Shown here one piece after another: positions 52,581-61,143 of a stretch of DNA of 64,000 bases. The stretch lies in contig NZ_JAWDIY010000001.1 of assembly GCF_032380655.1 (NCBI RefSeq), positions 62,001 to 126,000 on the forward strand. Direction: 5' to 3'. Position numbers and translations under genes: made by a program. This stretch comes from Diplocloster hominis (GTDB lineage Bacteria; Bacillota; Clostridia; Lachnospirales; Lachnospiraceae). Under the pieces are notes generated by a model. It ran no database searches and was not told the DNA's origin. It saw only the letters and a list, made by a program, of their open reading frames with translations. Each line of letters opens with the position of its first letter. The first letter of the stretch is position 1.

Positions 52581-52627
52581 GGGCCTGACGCGTTCAGACA
52601 GTCCGACTCTCCGAACACGCCAGGCCC
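52581..52627 (-). promoter_or_regulatory. Intercistronic stem-loop between binding-protein and permease genes
   Basis: GGGCCTG-a-CG-c-GTTC and GAAC-a-CG-c-CAGGCCC pair over 13 bp with two mismatches around a 17-nt loop. No strong T-run follows on the minus strand, so this looks like a transcript-stabilising or attenuating hairpin, at the same position as 40981-41004 in the other importer operon. Confidence 0.7.
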
Positions 52628-52653
52628 AATCTATGCAGTGGCTAACCGTTCCT

Positions 52654-53982
52654 TTACTTTAACAGGGCTTGAAGTTCGTCTGTAAATTCCTGCGGAGTCA
52701 ATCCTCCGGAGAACACCTTCGTCTGATCCTCTTCCCATATGTTTCTGGGGCTCTCCCCGTCTCCTTCCAGGTATCCCAGTATGCTGTAATAGCTTTCCAC
52801 CTGTTTGTCAAACCTGGCAATCTCATTGATGACTTCGTTGGAGGAAACGATCTTTTCCGTCATCGGCACACTGTTCAGCACATTCAGCCAGGCTGTCTGT
52901 CCTTCCAGGGAAGCAAAATAATTAGCAAACGCAACCGCCGCGTCCGGATTCTCCGTCTTCGCGTTTATGGAAAAGCCATTGGAATTGGTCCCCACGAACG
53001 GTCTGGTTCCGTCCTCACAGGGCACCTGGAACGCTCCCAGGTTCAGATCCGGATTATTCTCCTGGATCGTCTGTACGTTCCATGTTCCATCGATACACAT
53101 GGCCGCCTTCCCTGTAGAGAGAGCCAGCAGCGCACCGGAGCCATCTATTCCTGTATAACCCACGCCATAATACCCCTTGTCCGCCCATTCAAGCATTTTT
53201 TCAAAGACTTCCACCACTCTCTTATCATTCACCGCCACAGTTCCTTTCTCCTGGTACTCATCCAGCCAGTCTATGTGCATGGCGGCCAGAAGGGGTTCGA
53301 ACTGGAACAGGATCTCCCAGGGATCGGAGGCTCCGAACGCGATGGGGACATAGCCAGCGGCCGCGATCTTCTCCAGGGAGCTGTCAAATTCGCTGAATGT
53401 CTTGGGAACCTCGATTCCAACCTCCTTGAAGATATCCTTATTGTAGAAGCAAGCCCTGCCTCCGACTTCCGCCGTGGGCGTAGACCAGACTTTCCCGTCT
53501 ATCGTACAGATCGACATAGCGCTGCTGCCTTCATAGAGGGAAAAGTCCACCAGGTCCGTCAGATCCATGAGGACGCCTTCTTTGGCGTAGGTCTGCATAT
53601 TGGTAGTGGCTGTTCCGTTTGTCCAGAACAGATCCGGCGCGTCCCCTGCCTGGATCGCCGTCTGCAGAAGGTTATAATACTGGTCACTGGTCTTGATCTG
53701 GTATTCTACTTCAACATCGGGATACTTGGCATTGAACCCTTCGATTACCGCCTTCAGGGGTTCCTCAAACTGAGCGGTGTGCTCCCAGATAACCAGGGAA
53801 CCGCCCACACTGCCTTCTGCCGCAGCAGGTGAAGCTTCCGGGGCCGTCTGCGCCGGAGCCTGCGTCTGCGTATCCGCTTCGTCAGGTGCGGCTGTTTCCT
53901 CAGCCTTTGTACCGCAGCCGGATAGAATCCCTGCCGCCAGACAGGCTGTTAACAATACACTGAGCCACCTTCTTTTCATCAT
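52654..53982 (-). CDS. Extracellular solute-binding lipoprotein, family 1
   Basis: This is a 442-aa receptor of the importer. The signal is MKRRWLSVLLTACLAAGILS with lipobox LSGCG (Cys about residue 23) and then a linker rich in Ala, Pro and Thr. The binding fold includes DLFWTNGTATTNMQTYAKEG and ALSTGKAAMCIDGTWNVQTI. Several ATGs cluster at the start; the one at 53982 has GGAGG eight bases upstream. It lies 153 bp after the response regulator gene. Confidence 0.94.
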   Translation of the reverse strand: MMKRRWLSVLLTACLAAGILSGCGTKAEETAAPDEADTQTQAPAQTAPEASPAAAEGSVGGSLVIWEHTAQFEEPLKAVIEGFNAKYPDVEVEYQIKTSDQYYNLLQTAIQAGDAPDLFWTNGTATTNMQTYAKEGVLMDLTDLVDFSLYEGSSAMSICTIDGKVWSTPTAEVGGRACFYNKDIFKEVGIEVPKTFSEFDSSLEKIAAAGYVPIAFGASDPWEILFQFEPLLAAMHIDWLDEYQEKGTVAVNDKRVVEVFEKMLEWADKGYYGVGYTGIDGSGALLALSTGKAAMCIDGTWNVQTIQENNPDLNLGAFQVPCEDGTRPFVGTNSNGFSINAKTENPDAAVAFANYFASLEGQTAWLNVLNSVPMTEKIVSSNEVINEIARFDKQVESYYSILGYLEGDGESPRNIWEEDQTKVFSGGLTPQEFTDELQALLK

Positions 53983-54135
53983 GTTCATTACCTCCCTTTT
54001 CTTTCCTGATTGTGAATACTTACGATACAAACATAACATCCGCGGCAGTTTTACACCATTTCCATTTTCAATAGGTTGATTCACTTTTTCACACAACTGG
54101 TAATCATCCCATAACAGACATTCACTTTTTTGATA

Positions 54136-55647
54136 TTATTTCAATATTTTATGATTTCGCCGGAATTCCGTCAGGGTTTCCCCTTCCATTTTCTTAAAAA
54201 GACGGACGAAATAATTAAAGTTCGGAATCCCTACTTCCTCCGCGATCTCCACTGCGGATTTATCACTGCTGATCAATAATTTCTTCGCTTCATGTATCCT
54301 TATATCATTCAGATAGGAGACCAGGGTCCGGCCCACGTTCTTCTTAAATGCCTGGCTAAAATAGGCCGGGGTAAAATTGAACTCCGCGGCAATCCTCTCC
54401 AGGCTTAAGTTCTCTCTGTAATGATTATGGATATACTCCTCGATCCGTATCCAGAGCAGGGATTTCCCGGCGATTTTATCCCGGACCCGGCCGATCATCT
54501 GATCCAGCTGCAGATTCAGCTGGGCCGCTGAATCGAAGGTGTCGATATTCAGATAATTGGGATAGGGGTCCTCCTCGAAGATTCTGGATACAATATCCTT
54601 TCCATAATTTTTGGTCAGACAGCGCTCGTAGTCGCAGAGGAATTTCACGGTCTGTACTTTTACTTCCTTTACGGGGGCATAGCATTTGATACACTCACGG
54701 AAGAATTCATCCAGCCTGGCTTTCGTCCGGTCAAAGCCGGAATCAGTGAACATATCGTCCGCATAATCCACAGTCAGCGCAGGCCAGGACTTCCGTTCCG
54801 TCTGAAACCGATCCCATAAAAGCAGTACCGACGCATCAAAATAAAAGCCATATTCCGCCAGCCTCCTGGTGTCTTCAAAATACCCGCGCACCAGTTTCAT
54901 ATCCTCAAACGCCTTTGAACAGGCCATGTACAGATTCCGGTTAAAATAATTCCTGATATTCTGCCTGGCTATATTGTAGAAATTCCATATCTTTTCCCTG
55001 CACTGGGCGGTGGTCTGGTTCTTCGGAAACTGGAAGATAATGAACAGCTCTTCCCCGTGCCTCAGATAGCAACGTCCGATGCCGGACATGTTCAGAATCT
55101 TTTGCAGCATCTCCAGCACGACCGACAGATCCAGTTCCCTGGCACCTGCGTTTCTAATTTCCGTCTCCCCGCGCATAGCCAGATAAGAAATTATAAAAAC
55201 ACCGTCCCGGCTTACCTCCTCTAAGGGATCTTCCTCCCCGGGTGATTCCGCATAATAGTTGAGATTAACCGGTTGGCCGCATCTCACGCACAGCTTCTCC
55301 ACCAGCCTGGGCAGCTGTGCCTCCAGCAGCTCCTGCTTCAGCAGGTATTTGTCCACACCCAGTTCAATAGCTTCCTGGGCATAAGAAAAATCATCATAGC
55401 AGCTCAGCACAATAATGCGCAGATTGATGCAGAAAGGTTTGATCTGCCGGATCAATTCCAGTCCGCTGATCCCGTTTAAGCGGATATCCGTAATCAGAAC
55501 GTCCACCGCTTTGGCCTGCAGGTATTTCAGTGCTTCCTCACCGGACTCGAACGTCTCCACAACGGATATCTTCCCCGTGCTCTCCAGGGAGATCTTCATC
55601 CCCAGCCTCACCAGCATCTCGTCCTCCACGATCACTGCTCTAATCAT
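54136..55647 (-). CDS. Response regulator, YesN type with AraC-family DNA-binding domain
   Basis: This 503-aa regulator has a receiver domain (about 1-120) with VEDEM at the start, phospho-acceptor Asp in VLITDIRLNG near 55 and Lys in YLLKQE near 104. A long middle region follows (about 125-395). The C-terminal AraC domain has IAAEFNFTPAYFSQAFKKNV and IAEEVGIPNFNYFVRLFKKM. The Lys motif is followed by Q rather than the usual P. The start at 55647 lies 8 bp inside the kinase gene and has GGAG. It probably activates the importer and glycosidase genes. Confidence 0.93.
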   Translation of the reverse strand: MIRAVIVEDEMLVRLGMKISLESTGKISVVETFESGEEALKYLQAKAVDVLITDIRLNGISGLELIRQIKPFCINLRIIVLSCYDDFSYAQEAIELGVDKYLLKQELLEAQLPRLVEKLCVRCGQPVNLNYYAESPGEEDPLEEVSRDGVFIISYLAMRGETEIRNAGARELDLSVVLEMLQKILNMSGIGRCYLRHGEELFIIFQFPKNQTTAQCREKIWNFYNIARQNIRNYFNRNLYMACSKAFEDMKLVRGYFEDTRRLAEYGFYFDASVLLLWDRFQTERKSWPALTVDYADDMFTDSGFDRTKARLDEFFRECIKCYAPVKEVKVQTVKFLCDYERCLTKNYGKDIVSRIFEEDPYPNYLNIDTFDSAAQLNLQLDQMIGRVRDKIAGKSLLWIRIEEYIHNHYRENLSLERIAAEFNFTPAYFSQAFKKNVGRTLVSYLNDIRIHEAKKLLISSDKSAVEIAEEVGIPNFNYFVRLFKKMEGETLTEFRRNHKILK

Positions 55648-57406
55648 CCCGCTCCACCTCTTTTCGAAACGGCAGTCGGATAAGGACCTTTGTCCCCCGT
55701 CCCGCCTCACTCTCAAAACTTACTCCATACTCTTCACCATAATACAGCCGGATCCGGTCCCTGACATTTTGTATGCCCACCTGGTCCAGCCCCTTTGACT
55801 GGCCTTCCGTCTCCACCTGCCGGGAGATCTCGTCCAGTTCCTCCGCCGTCATACCCCGGCCATTGTCGCTTACCCCTACCACCAGGGCATGGGCTTCCCT
55901 CACGGCGTCTATAGTAATCATCCCCATCCCTTCCATGTCCCGGAACGCATGGAGAATCGAATTTTCCACAAAGGGCTGAAGGATAAAAGAGCGCACCGTA
56001 CAATCCAGCAATTCATCCGGGATCTGGTACCGGACTTCAAAATTCATAAACCGGATTTTCTGGATATAGACATACGAATCCAAAAGGGCCAGTTCCTCCT
56101 TAAACGTAATCTCCTTGTCCGTCCGGTAGGTAACCTCCTTCATGAGAAACATCAGTGATTCGGTCATCTTTCTGATATTTTCCTGGCGGTTCACCGCGGC
56201 GGTCCATTTGATGGTGTTCAGGGTATTATAGAGAAAATGAGGGCCGATCTGCATGGTCAGTATTTTCATCTTCTCCTGGTTTTTCATCAGTTCTTCCCGG
56301 CGCACCGCCTCGATCAGGCTCTGGATGTGCTGCACCATAAAATTATAGTCATCAGTCAGGCTGGCGATCTCATCCTGGCGCGGGATCTTCTCCAGTATCC
56401 GGAAGTCTCCGTCCGCTCCGCAGGACAGTCCGTCGCTGACTTTCTTAAGCGGATGGAAAATATAATACGACAGAATATAGTATGCGAACACCAAAAAACC
56501 AAGATAAAATATAATAACCAGAACGGCGATGACTTTAATCCGGTTGACCTGGCGGAATGCGGCTTCCTTGTAAGTCACGATCACGAACTTCCATCCGACC
56601 TGCTGCAGCGGACAGGTCACCACCAGGCTTTCTTTGCCGGAATCCGCATCCCGCCAGATAAAATCCCGGTCGCTGGTACCCATCACCTTTTGGAAAAACG
56701 GGGTATCCCGGATCTCTCCGATCTCTGATTTTTGATTACTGGTAATCACCGTATAATCCTCCGCGATCAGATAAACATTGGAATTGTATTCCTGAAATAC
56801 AGGATTTTTATACAGGGAGGCAAACAGGTCTGTGGAAATAAACAGCCAGAAGCTGCCGATCACGGAATCCCTGGAATTCACCGCCCTTGACAGTACGAAG
56901 GTCTCCTTCACCCTCCCGTAGGACGCGTTTAATTTTCTGGTAGGAATCCAGACACATTTCCCGTTTTCCGCCATCACTTCATCTTCCCATTCCTCTATCA
57001 AAGGGTCCGGGTTCGGAAACATGGACCTTCCCCCATAGATATGATCCTGGATTTTCATAATAGCCGCATAGACGTAAGACTCCGAGTTCGTGACTTCTGA
57101 AAGAAAAGCTTCTACCGCCCCGCTGCTTTCCTGGTAACTTCCCCCGTCGATGTAGGAGCGGACGGGCTCATTGTAATAGATGTACATGGATTTGTCCTGA
57201 TAGGATTCAAGCTTGTCTTCTATATTTTTTTTCATTTCCTGAAGAACGCTTTTTTGTCCTTCGACGATACTGTGTTTGATATACTCCAGATAGCTGTTCC
57301 CCAAAAGAATGAGACATAGGATGCTCGGTATGATCACACATAAAATAAAAACCCACAGAATTTTGGTTTTGATACTGTACAAAAATCTACGGAAAAACTT
57401 TTTCAT
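55640..57406 (-). CDS. Sensor histidine kinase, YesM type
   Basis: This 588-aa membrane kinase has a first membrane segment at about residues 15-37, an extracytoplasmic sensor region to about 280, a second segment at about 282-305, and then a HAMP region. The H box MQIGPHFLYNTLNTIKW lies near 393, the N box LQPFVENSILHAF near 478 and the G box VSDNGRGMTAEEL near 517. It pairs with the overlapping regulator gene downstream and is probably the saccharide sensor of this locus. The start has GAGGAGAGG. Confidence 0.93.
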   Translation of the reverse strand: MKKFFRRFLYSIKTKILWVFILCVIIPSILCLILLGNSYLEYIKHSIVEGQKSVLQEMKKNIEDKLESYQDKSMYIYYNEPVRSYIDGGSYQESSGAVEAFLSEVTNSESYVYAAIMKIQDHIYGGRSMFPNPDPLIEEWEDEVMAENGKCVWIPTRKLNASYGRVKETFVLSRAVNSRDSVIGSFWLFISTDLFASLYKNPVFQEYNSNVYLIAEDYTVITSNQKSEIGEIRDTPFFQKVMGTSDRDFIWRDADSGKESLVVTCPLQQVGWKFVIVTYKEAAFRQVNRIKVIAVLVIIFYLGFLVFAYYILSYYIFHPLKKVSDGLSCGADGDFRILEKIPRQDEIASLTDDYNFMVQHIQSLIEAVRREELMKNQEKMKILTMQIGPHFLYNTLNTIKWTAAVNRQENIRKMTESLMFLMKEVTYRTDKEITFKEELALLDSYVYIQKIRFMNFEVRYQIPDELLDCTVRSFILQPFVENSILHAFRDMEGMGMITIDAVREAHALVVGVSDNGRGMTAEELDEISRQVETEGQSKGLDQVGIQNVRDRIRLYYGEEYGVSFESEAGRGTKVLIRLPFRKEVERDD

Positions 57407-57442
57407 ACACCTCTCCTCTTTCTTTCGGACACAACGCAGGGA

Positions 57443-58435
57443 TCACAGTTCCAACTGCTCTGCGGTTCCGTTCGGTGCCCGCTGTTCCGTTTCCGCGCCC
57501 TCTGTTCCCGCAGGCGCCTGCTGTTCAGCTCTGTAATGCGTCCGGTATTTCCCCGGCGGCATCCCGGTTTTTCTGCGGAACAGCTCATAGAAATACTTCT
57601 GGTCGCTGTATCCGACCTGCCGGGCGATCTCAGACACAGACCAGCTGGTAGTCAGGAGCATCTCACATGCTTTTTCCATACGGAACTCCTGCAGGCACCC
57701 GATAGCATTTCCTCCTGTGATTTCCTTGAATATCCTGCTGAAATAGCTGGGACTTAAATAAAAGCGGGCGGCCAGCTCTTCCACTCTGATTTCCTCCTGG
57801 CAGTGGTTCTTCATATAATCCATGGTAGAGGCAACCATCGCGTTCTTATAGCTCTCGGATTCATGATATTCCCGGCATTCCCCGGACCTTATCCGGAACA
57901 CCCCGATCAGGAGCTTCGTCAGGTCCGCACGGATCATATGACGGTATCCATCCTCTTTTCTCCGGAACTCTTCGAACATATCCTCGAACAAGATTCCTAT
58001 GGTTCTGGACTGGCTCCCGGACAGTTTTACGTAGCGGCTGGGAATCCCTCCCGCTTCTTCATTCTGCAGTAGGTAGCGGAATACGGCGCTGACGAAATCC
58101 CCCTTCCCTCCCAGTTCCGCATCTATGAACTCCGGCTGGAACAGGCAGTTATAAACCAAAAGATACGCCCCGCATGGCTCCTCTTTGCTATCAGCCGGCA
58201 TCTGTTTTGGTATCCATCTGTGGTGCACATATTTGCTCAGGATAAACAAATCGCCCCTGGCAGCCGGAAAGCTCTCCTCTCCGATCTCGTGGCTGCCCGC
58301 ACCGGCCGCAACATATGCTATCTCGATAAAATCATGGGTATGACTGCAAACTTCCTGCGAAAGTTCTTTTCTCTGGATCTGAACATCCGTTGTTCCGTCC
58401 AGGTAATCCCTGGCCTGAAGCAGTGTTTCCATCAT
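57443..58435 (-). CDS. AraC-family transcriptional regulator with cupin-type sensor domain
   Basis: This 330-aa regulator has an N-terminal cupin-like sugar-binding domain (about 20-130; HTHDFIEIAYVAAGAGSHEIG) and a C-terminal double helix-turn-helix (about 195-295). The second helix-turn-helix region is SEIARQVGYSDQKYFYELFR. A low-complexity tail of Ala, Glu and Thr (about 300-330) ends the protein. The ATG at 58435 has GGGG upstream. It lies 36 bp before the kinase gene, so it may be co-transcribed with it; one locus thus has two AraC-type regulators. Confidence 0.92.
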   Translation of the reverse strand: MMETLLQARDYLDGTTDVQIQRKELSQEVCSHTHDFIEIAYVAAGAGSHEIGEESFPAARGDLFILSKYVHHRWIPKQMPADSKEEPCGAYLLVYNCLFQPEFIDAELGGKGDFVSAVFRYLLQNEEAGGIPSRYVKLSGSQSRTIGILFEDMFEEFRRKEDGYRHMIRADLTKLLIGVFRIRSGECREYHESESYKNAMVASTMDYMKNHCQEEIRVEELAARFYLSPSYFSRIFKEITGGNAIGCLQEFRMEKACEMLLTTSWSVSEIARQVGYSDQKYFYELFRRKTGMPPGKYRTHYRAEQQAPAGTEGAETEQRAPNGTAEQLEL

Positions 58436-58497
58436 AGCAAATCCCCTTTCCCCGTTATCCCGGACACAGACGGCTGTACCATTTTTTCCCATATTTT

Positions 58498-58525
58498 ATT
58501 TTATCATAGGCACTGCGGAATTCAA
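58498..58525 (-). promoter_or_regulatory. Candidate promoter of the AraC-kinase-regulator operon
   Basis: On the minus strand, TTGAAT (58520-58525) and TAAAAT (58498-58503) are 16 bp apart, about 70 bp upstream of the AraC start. Both elements are 5/6 or 4/6 matches. Confidence 0.45.
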
Positions 58526-58572
58526 AGTCCGTACTGGCCGGGAGGAGACTGGCACCTTTTTAAATAACAATA

Positions 58573-58606
58573 AGCAGGCAGCGGTTGCTTTCTTCCTCTG
58601 CCTGCT
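58573..58606 (-). terminator. Rho-independent terminator after the isomerase-like gene
   Basis: AGCAGGCAG and CTGCCTGCT form a 9-bp stem around a 16-nt loop. On the minus strand it is followed by TATTGTTATTT. It lies 54 bp beyond the stop codon of the gene at 58660 and separates it from the AraC promoter. Confidence 0.78.
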
Positions 58607-58659
58607 AAAAAGGTATGGGGTGTCTTACAGCCGATTGCCGTACACTGTATCACACCAAT

Positions 58660-60042
58660 TTAAAATATTTTTACTTTCAGTCCCAGCATCTGGTCCGCCA
58701 GCTGGATTTTACGGCTCTGATCGCCGTATACCATCGCCCAGTGGCGTCCTTCATAATTTTCCGTAATTTCCCGGATGTCCCCTTCCACCTCGATCTCAAC
58801 CTGAGTCCGGCAGGACGAGAAGGCCGTGTTTCTCACGATATTGCCGCGTATCACGATCATTTCATCCATCTTGTCATGGGATATCCCTGTCACAGTTACA
58901 GGACCTGGTGTTTTGAGAATCTGCAGGCCGCAGGGCAGCAGCGGTTTTTCATAATAGGAATAGATATTGAAATCATCCATCTCTTCACTGTCAAAGGAAT
59001 GCTTCCTGGGAGAGGTACAGTGGGATACGAACAGCTTATTATCCTCCGGGAACAGGTAAGGGTTCAGCATAAAAGCCGGAGAATTTGAGGCCAGCGAGAC
59101 TATGAGCATATTTATCATCGTGGTGATATCCGCCTCACAGGCAGACACTATTTTCTCATCATTCAGCTTCGACAGGGGATAACAGGCGGTCGTCGCGCAG
59201 CCGTTATGGATCATGGACCACAGACAGTTAACCGTAAAGACGTTGGCATCGTATTCTTCCAGCAGTTCGCGGAAAATATGGTACATCTTCTCCGCCTTAG
59301 ACGTATCATAGCCTGCCGGAGTATAATCATTTGCCGCTTCCGTTAGAATCGTTCCTCTTTGAAAGGATTTATCCCAGTTCTTAAATTTTTCCAGGAATTT
59401 ATCGGAGCTTACATGATTCCATTCCAGGCCGAATTTTTCCTGGGCCAGCCGGATCATCGCATATCCCCAGTTCCAGGAATGATACGGCTCATACATTGGC
59501 TCCCCGATGCAAAGCGCCTTAGAATGGTTTATCTTGAATTTTACCTGCAGGGCGGCCAATAGCTCTCTGAGATTTTCCCTGTCCTTACTGATGTATACCT
59601 GGTGCTTCAGGTTCAGGAATTCATCGATTTTCCTTGTATCCCTCACGAAATAAGGATAGAACACCGCGCCGTAGGACCAGATTTTCTCATAAGGGAAAAC
59701 GGAAAGGACTACCGGCCGGTTCTTTGAGTACAAGGCTGTAAAAGAGGCATCAAACAGGTTCATATCCTTCTCGTTATAATTCCCGAACGGGACCGCCACA
59801 TAGGCATCCGCCCTGCCCACATCGATTGCCTGGTTCTCCGATGTGACCTGTTCGATAAAGTATTCCGCATCCTCCGGGATTGCCTCCCGAATGAAATCTT
59901 CCACTTCCTTCTTTACCGTACCGTCGATATCCTCATCCCATTTTCTGCTGTCCGACTGATTCAGATCACCGGCGGACAGCACTTTATCCGTGCGCGTAAA
60001 CTGATTCCCCATAATAATACATCCGATTACCATTTTTCTCAT
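58660..60042 (-). CDS. L-fucose isomerase-like protein
   Basis: This predicted cytoplasmic protein (460 aa) belongs to the fucose/arabinose isomerase superfamily. It starts MRKMVIGCIIMGNQFTRTD. A central region has CLWSMIHNGCATTACYPLSK followed by SACEADITTMINMLI, in which the Glu is a likely metal ligand, as in FucI/AraA. A second candidate metal region is LFVSHCTSPRKHSFD. The protein is somewhat shorter than FucI. The start at 60042 has GGAGG eight bases upstream; a perfect TATAAT (60110-60115) lies about 70 bp further but with a poor -35. It may isomerise an aldose for the locus, though this branch is not characterised to my knowledge. Confidence 0.78.
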   Translation of the reverse strand: MRKMVIGCIIMGNQFTRTDKVLSAGDLNQSDSRKWDEDIDGTVKKEVEDFIREAIPEDAEYFIEQVTSENQAIDVGRADAYVAVPFGNYNEKDMNLFDASFTALYSKNRPVVLSVFPYEKIWSYGAVFYPYFVRDTRKIDEFLNLKHQVYISKDRENLRELLAALQVKFKINHSKALCIGEPMYEPYHSWNWGYAMIRLAQEKFGLEWNHVSSDKFLEKFKNWDKSFQRGTILTEAANDYTPAGYDTSKAEKMYHIFRELLEEYDANVFTVNCLWSMIHNGCATTACYPLSKLNDEKIVSACEADITTMINMLIVSLASNSPAFMLNPYLFPEDNKLFVSHCTSPRKHSFDSEEMDDFNIYSYYEKPLLPCGLQILKTPGPVTVTGISHDKMDEMIVIRGNIVRNTAFSSCRTQVEIEVEGDIREITENYEGRHWAMVYGDQSRKIQLADQMLGLKVKIF

Positions 60043-60211
60043 TCCTTTTTCCTCCTGACCCAATTGTTTACATTTGATTTCCAAGCCTGCGGCTTTTGTA
60101 TCTGGTCTTATTATAATGAGATTCATGTGTGTATTACTATGGGGTAAGAAGGTATCTTTTTGGGGGGATAATTTCCATTTTTTTGTTCACACGCAGCCCT
60201 GAAGCGAAGGG

Positions 60212-61105
60212 CTAATGATCCAAATTACAGGATACCGGAGCATACTCTTCCAGTGCTTTTTTCATCTCTTCCATCTGCACTGCATCCATAGGCAGAAAAT
60301 CCGGTGCGGTTCTTCTAAGCATCCGGTACTTCCCCTCCCCAAACGAATGATAAGGCAGCAGATCGATCCTCTGTATTCTCCCCGGCTTCCGCAGGATCTC
60401 CCGGTATCCTTCCCTCTCGGCCGCCGAATCATTGATCCCCCTGATACAGGGGATGCGTACCCATACATCCGCCGCAGCTTTCAGCCTGTGCAGGTTTTCC
60501 ACGATCAGACGGTTACCGGCGCCGGTCACCCTCCGGTGCAGCTCCCCGTCCGCGCATTTCAGGTCATAGAGGAATAAGGACGTGTAGGGCAGGATTCTCC
60601 GGAAATGCTCCCATGGAACCGCTCCGGCCGTATCTACTGCCGTGTGGATACCGAATCCGGCGCATTCCCTGAGCAGCTCTTCCAGAAAATCGATCTGCAG
60701 CATCGCCTCTCCCCCCGAAAAAGTCACCCCTCCCCCGGAATGCCGGTATAAGGATACGTCTTTTAAAATCTCTTCCATCACCTGAGAAACCGTCACGGTT
60801 CTTCCTGATATTTCCAGTGCCCCCGGGTAGCAGACGGAGGCACAGGTTCCGCATCCGGTACACAGATCCGGTATAAAGTTCCCGCCATTTCCCATCCTCC
60901 TGGCCCCGGTAGGACAGACAGCCGCGCAGGAACCACAGGCGATACAGCCCGGCTCTTTTATCAACAGCTGGGGTGTATTCTCCTGTGACTCCGGATTATG
61001 GCACCAAAGGCATCTGAGATTACAGCCCTTGAAAAATACCGTAGTGCGGATACCCGGCCCATCGTGAACGCTAAAGTGCTGGATATCAAATATTATTCCG
61101 TCCAT
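60212..61105 (-). CDS. Glycyl radical enzyme activase (radical SAM)
   Basis: This activase (297 aa) installs the glycyl radical on its partner using S-adenosylmethionine. The radical-SAM cluster motif CNLRCLWC (CxxxCxxC) is at about residues 29-36. Two ferredoxin-like clusters follow (CIACGSCAAVCPTGA near 54 and CTGCGTCASVCYPGA near 82), typical of activases for dehydratase- or lyase-type glycyl radical enzymes rather than of PflA. The GGE-type motif appears as TFSGGEAMLQ near 129. It lies 38 bp after the partner gene, with AGGAGG at the start. Confidence 0.95.
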   Translation of the reverse strand: MDGIIFDIQHFSVHDGPGIRTTVFFKGCNLRCLWCHNPESQENTPQLLIKEPGCIACGSCAAVCPTGARRMGNGGNFIPDLCTGCGTCASVCYPGALEISGRTVTVSQVMEEILKDVSLYRHSGGGVTFSGGEAMLQIDFLEELLRECAGFGIHTAVDTAGAVPWEHFRRILPYTSLFLYDLKCADGELHRRVTGAGNRLIVENLHRLKAAADVWVRIPCIRGINDSAAEREGYREILRKPGRIQRIDLLPYHSFGEGKYRMLRRTAPDFLPMDAVQMEEMKKALEEYAPVSCNLDH

Positions 61106-61143
61106 ATGTACCTCCTGTGGGCGCTGCGCGCCCCTTCTGCGGC

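Noticed and set aside
52669..53832. 387-aa frame opposite the binding-protein gene
   Set aside because: It is a shadow of a clear lipoprotein gene, with no ribosome binding site and no recognisable domain.
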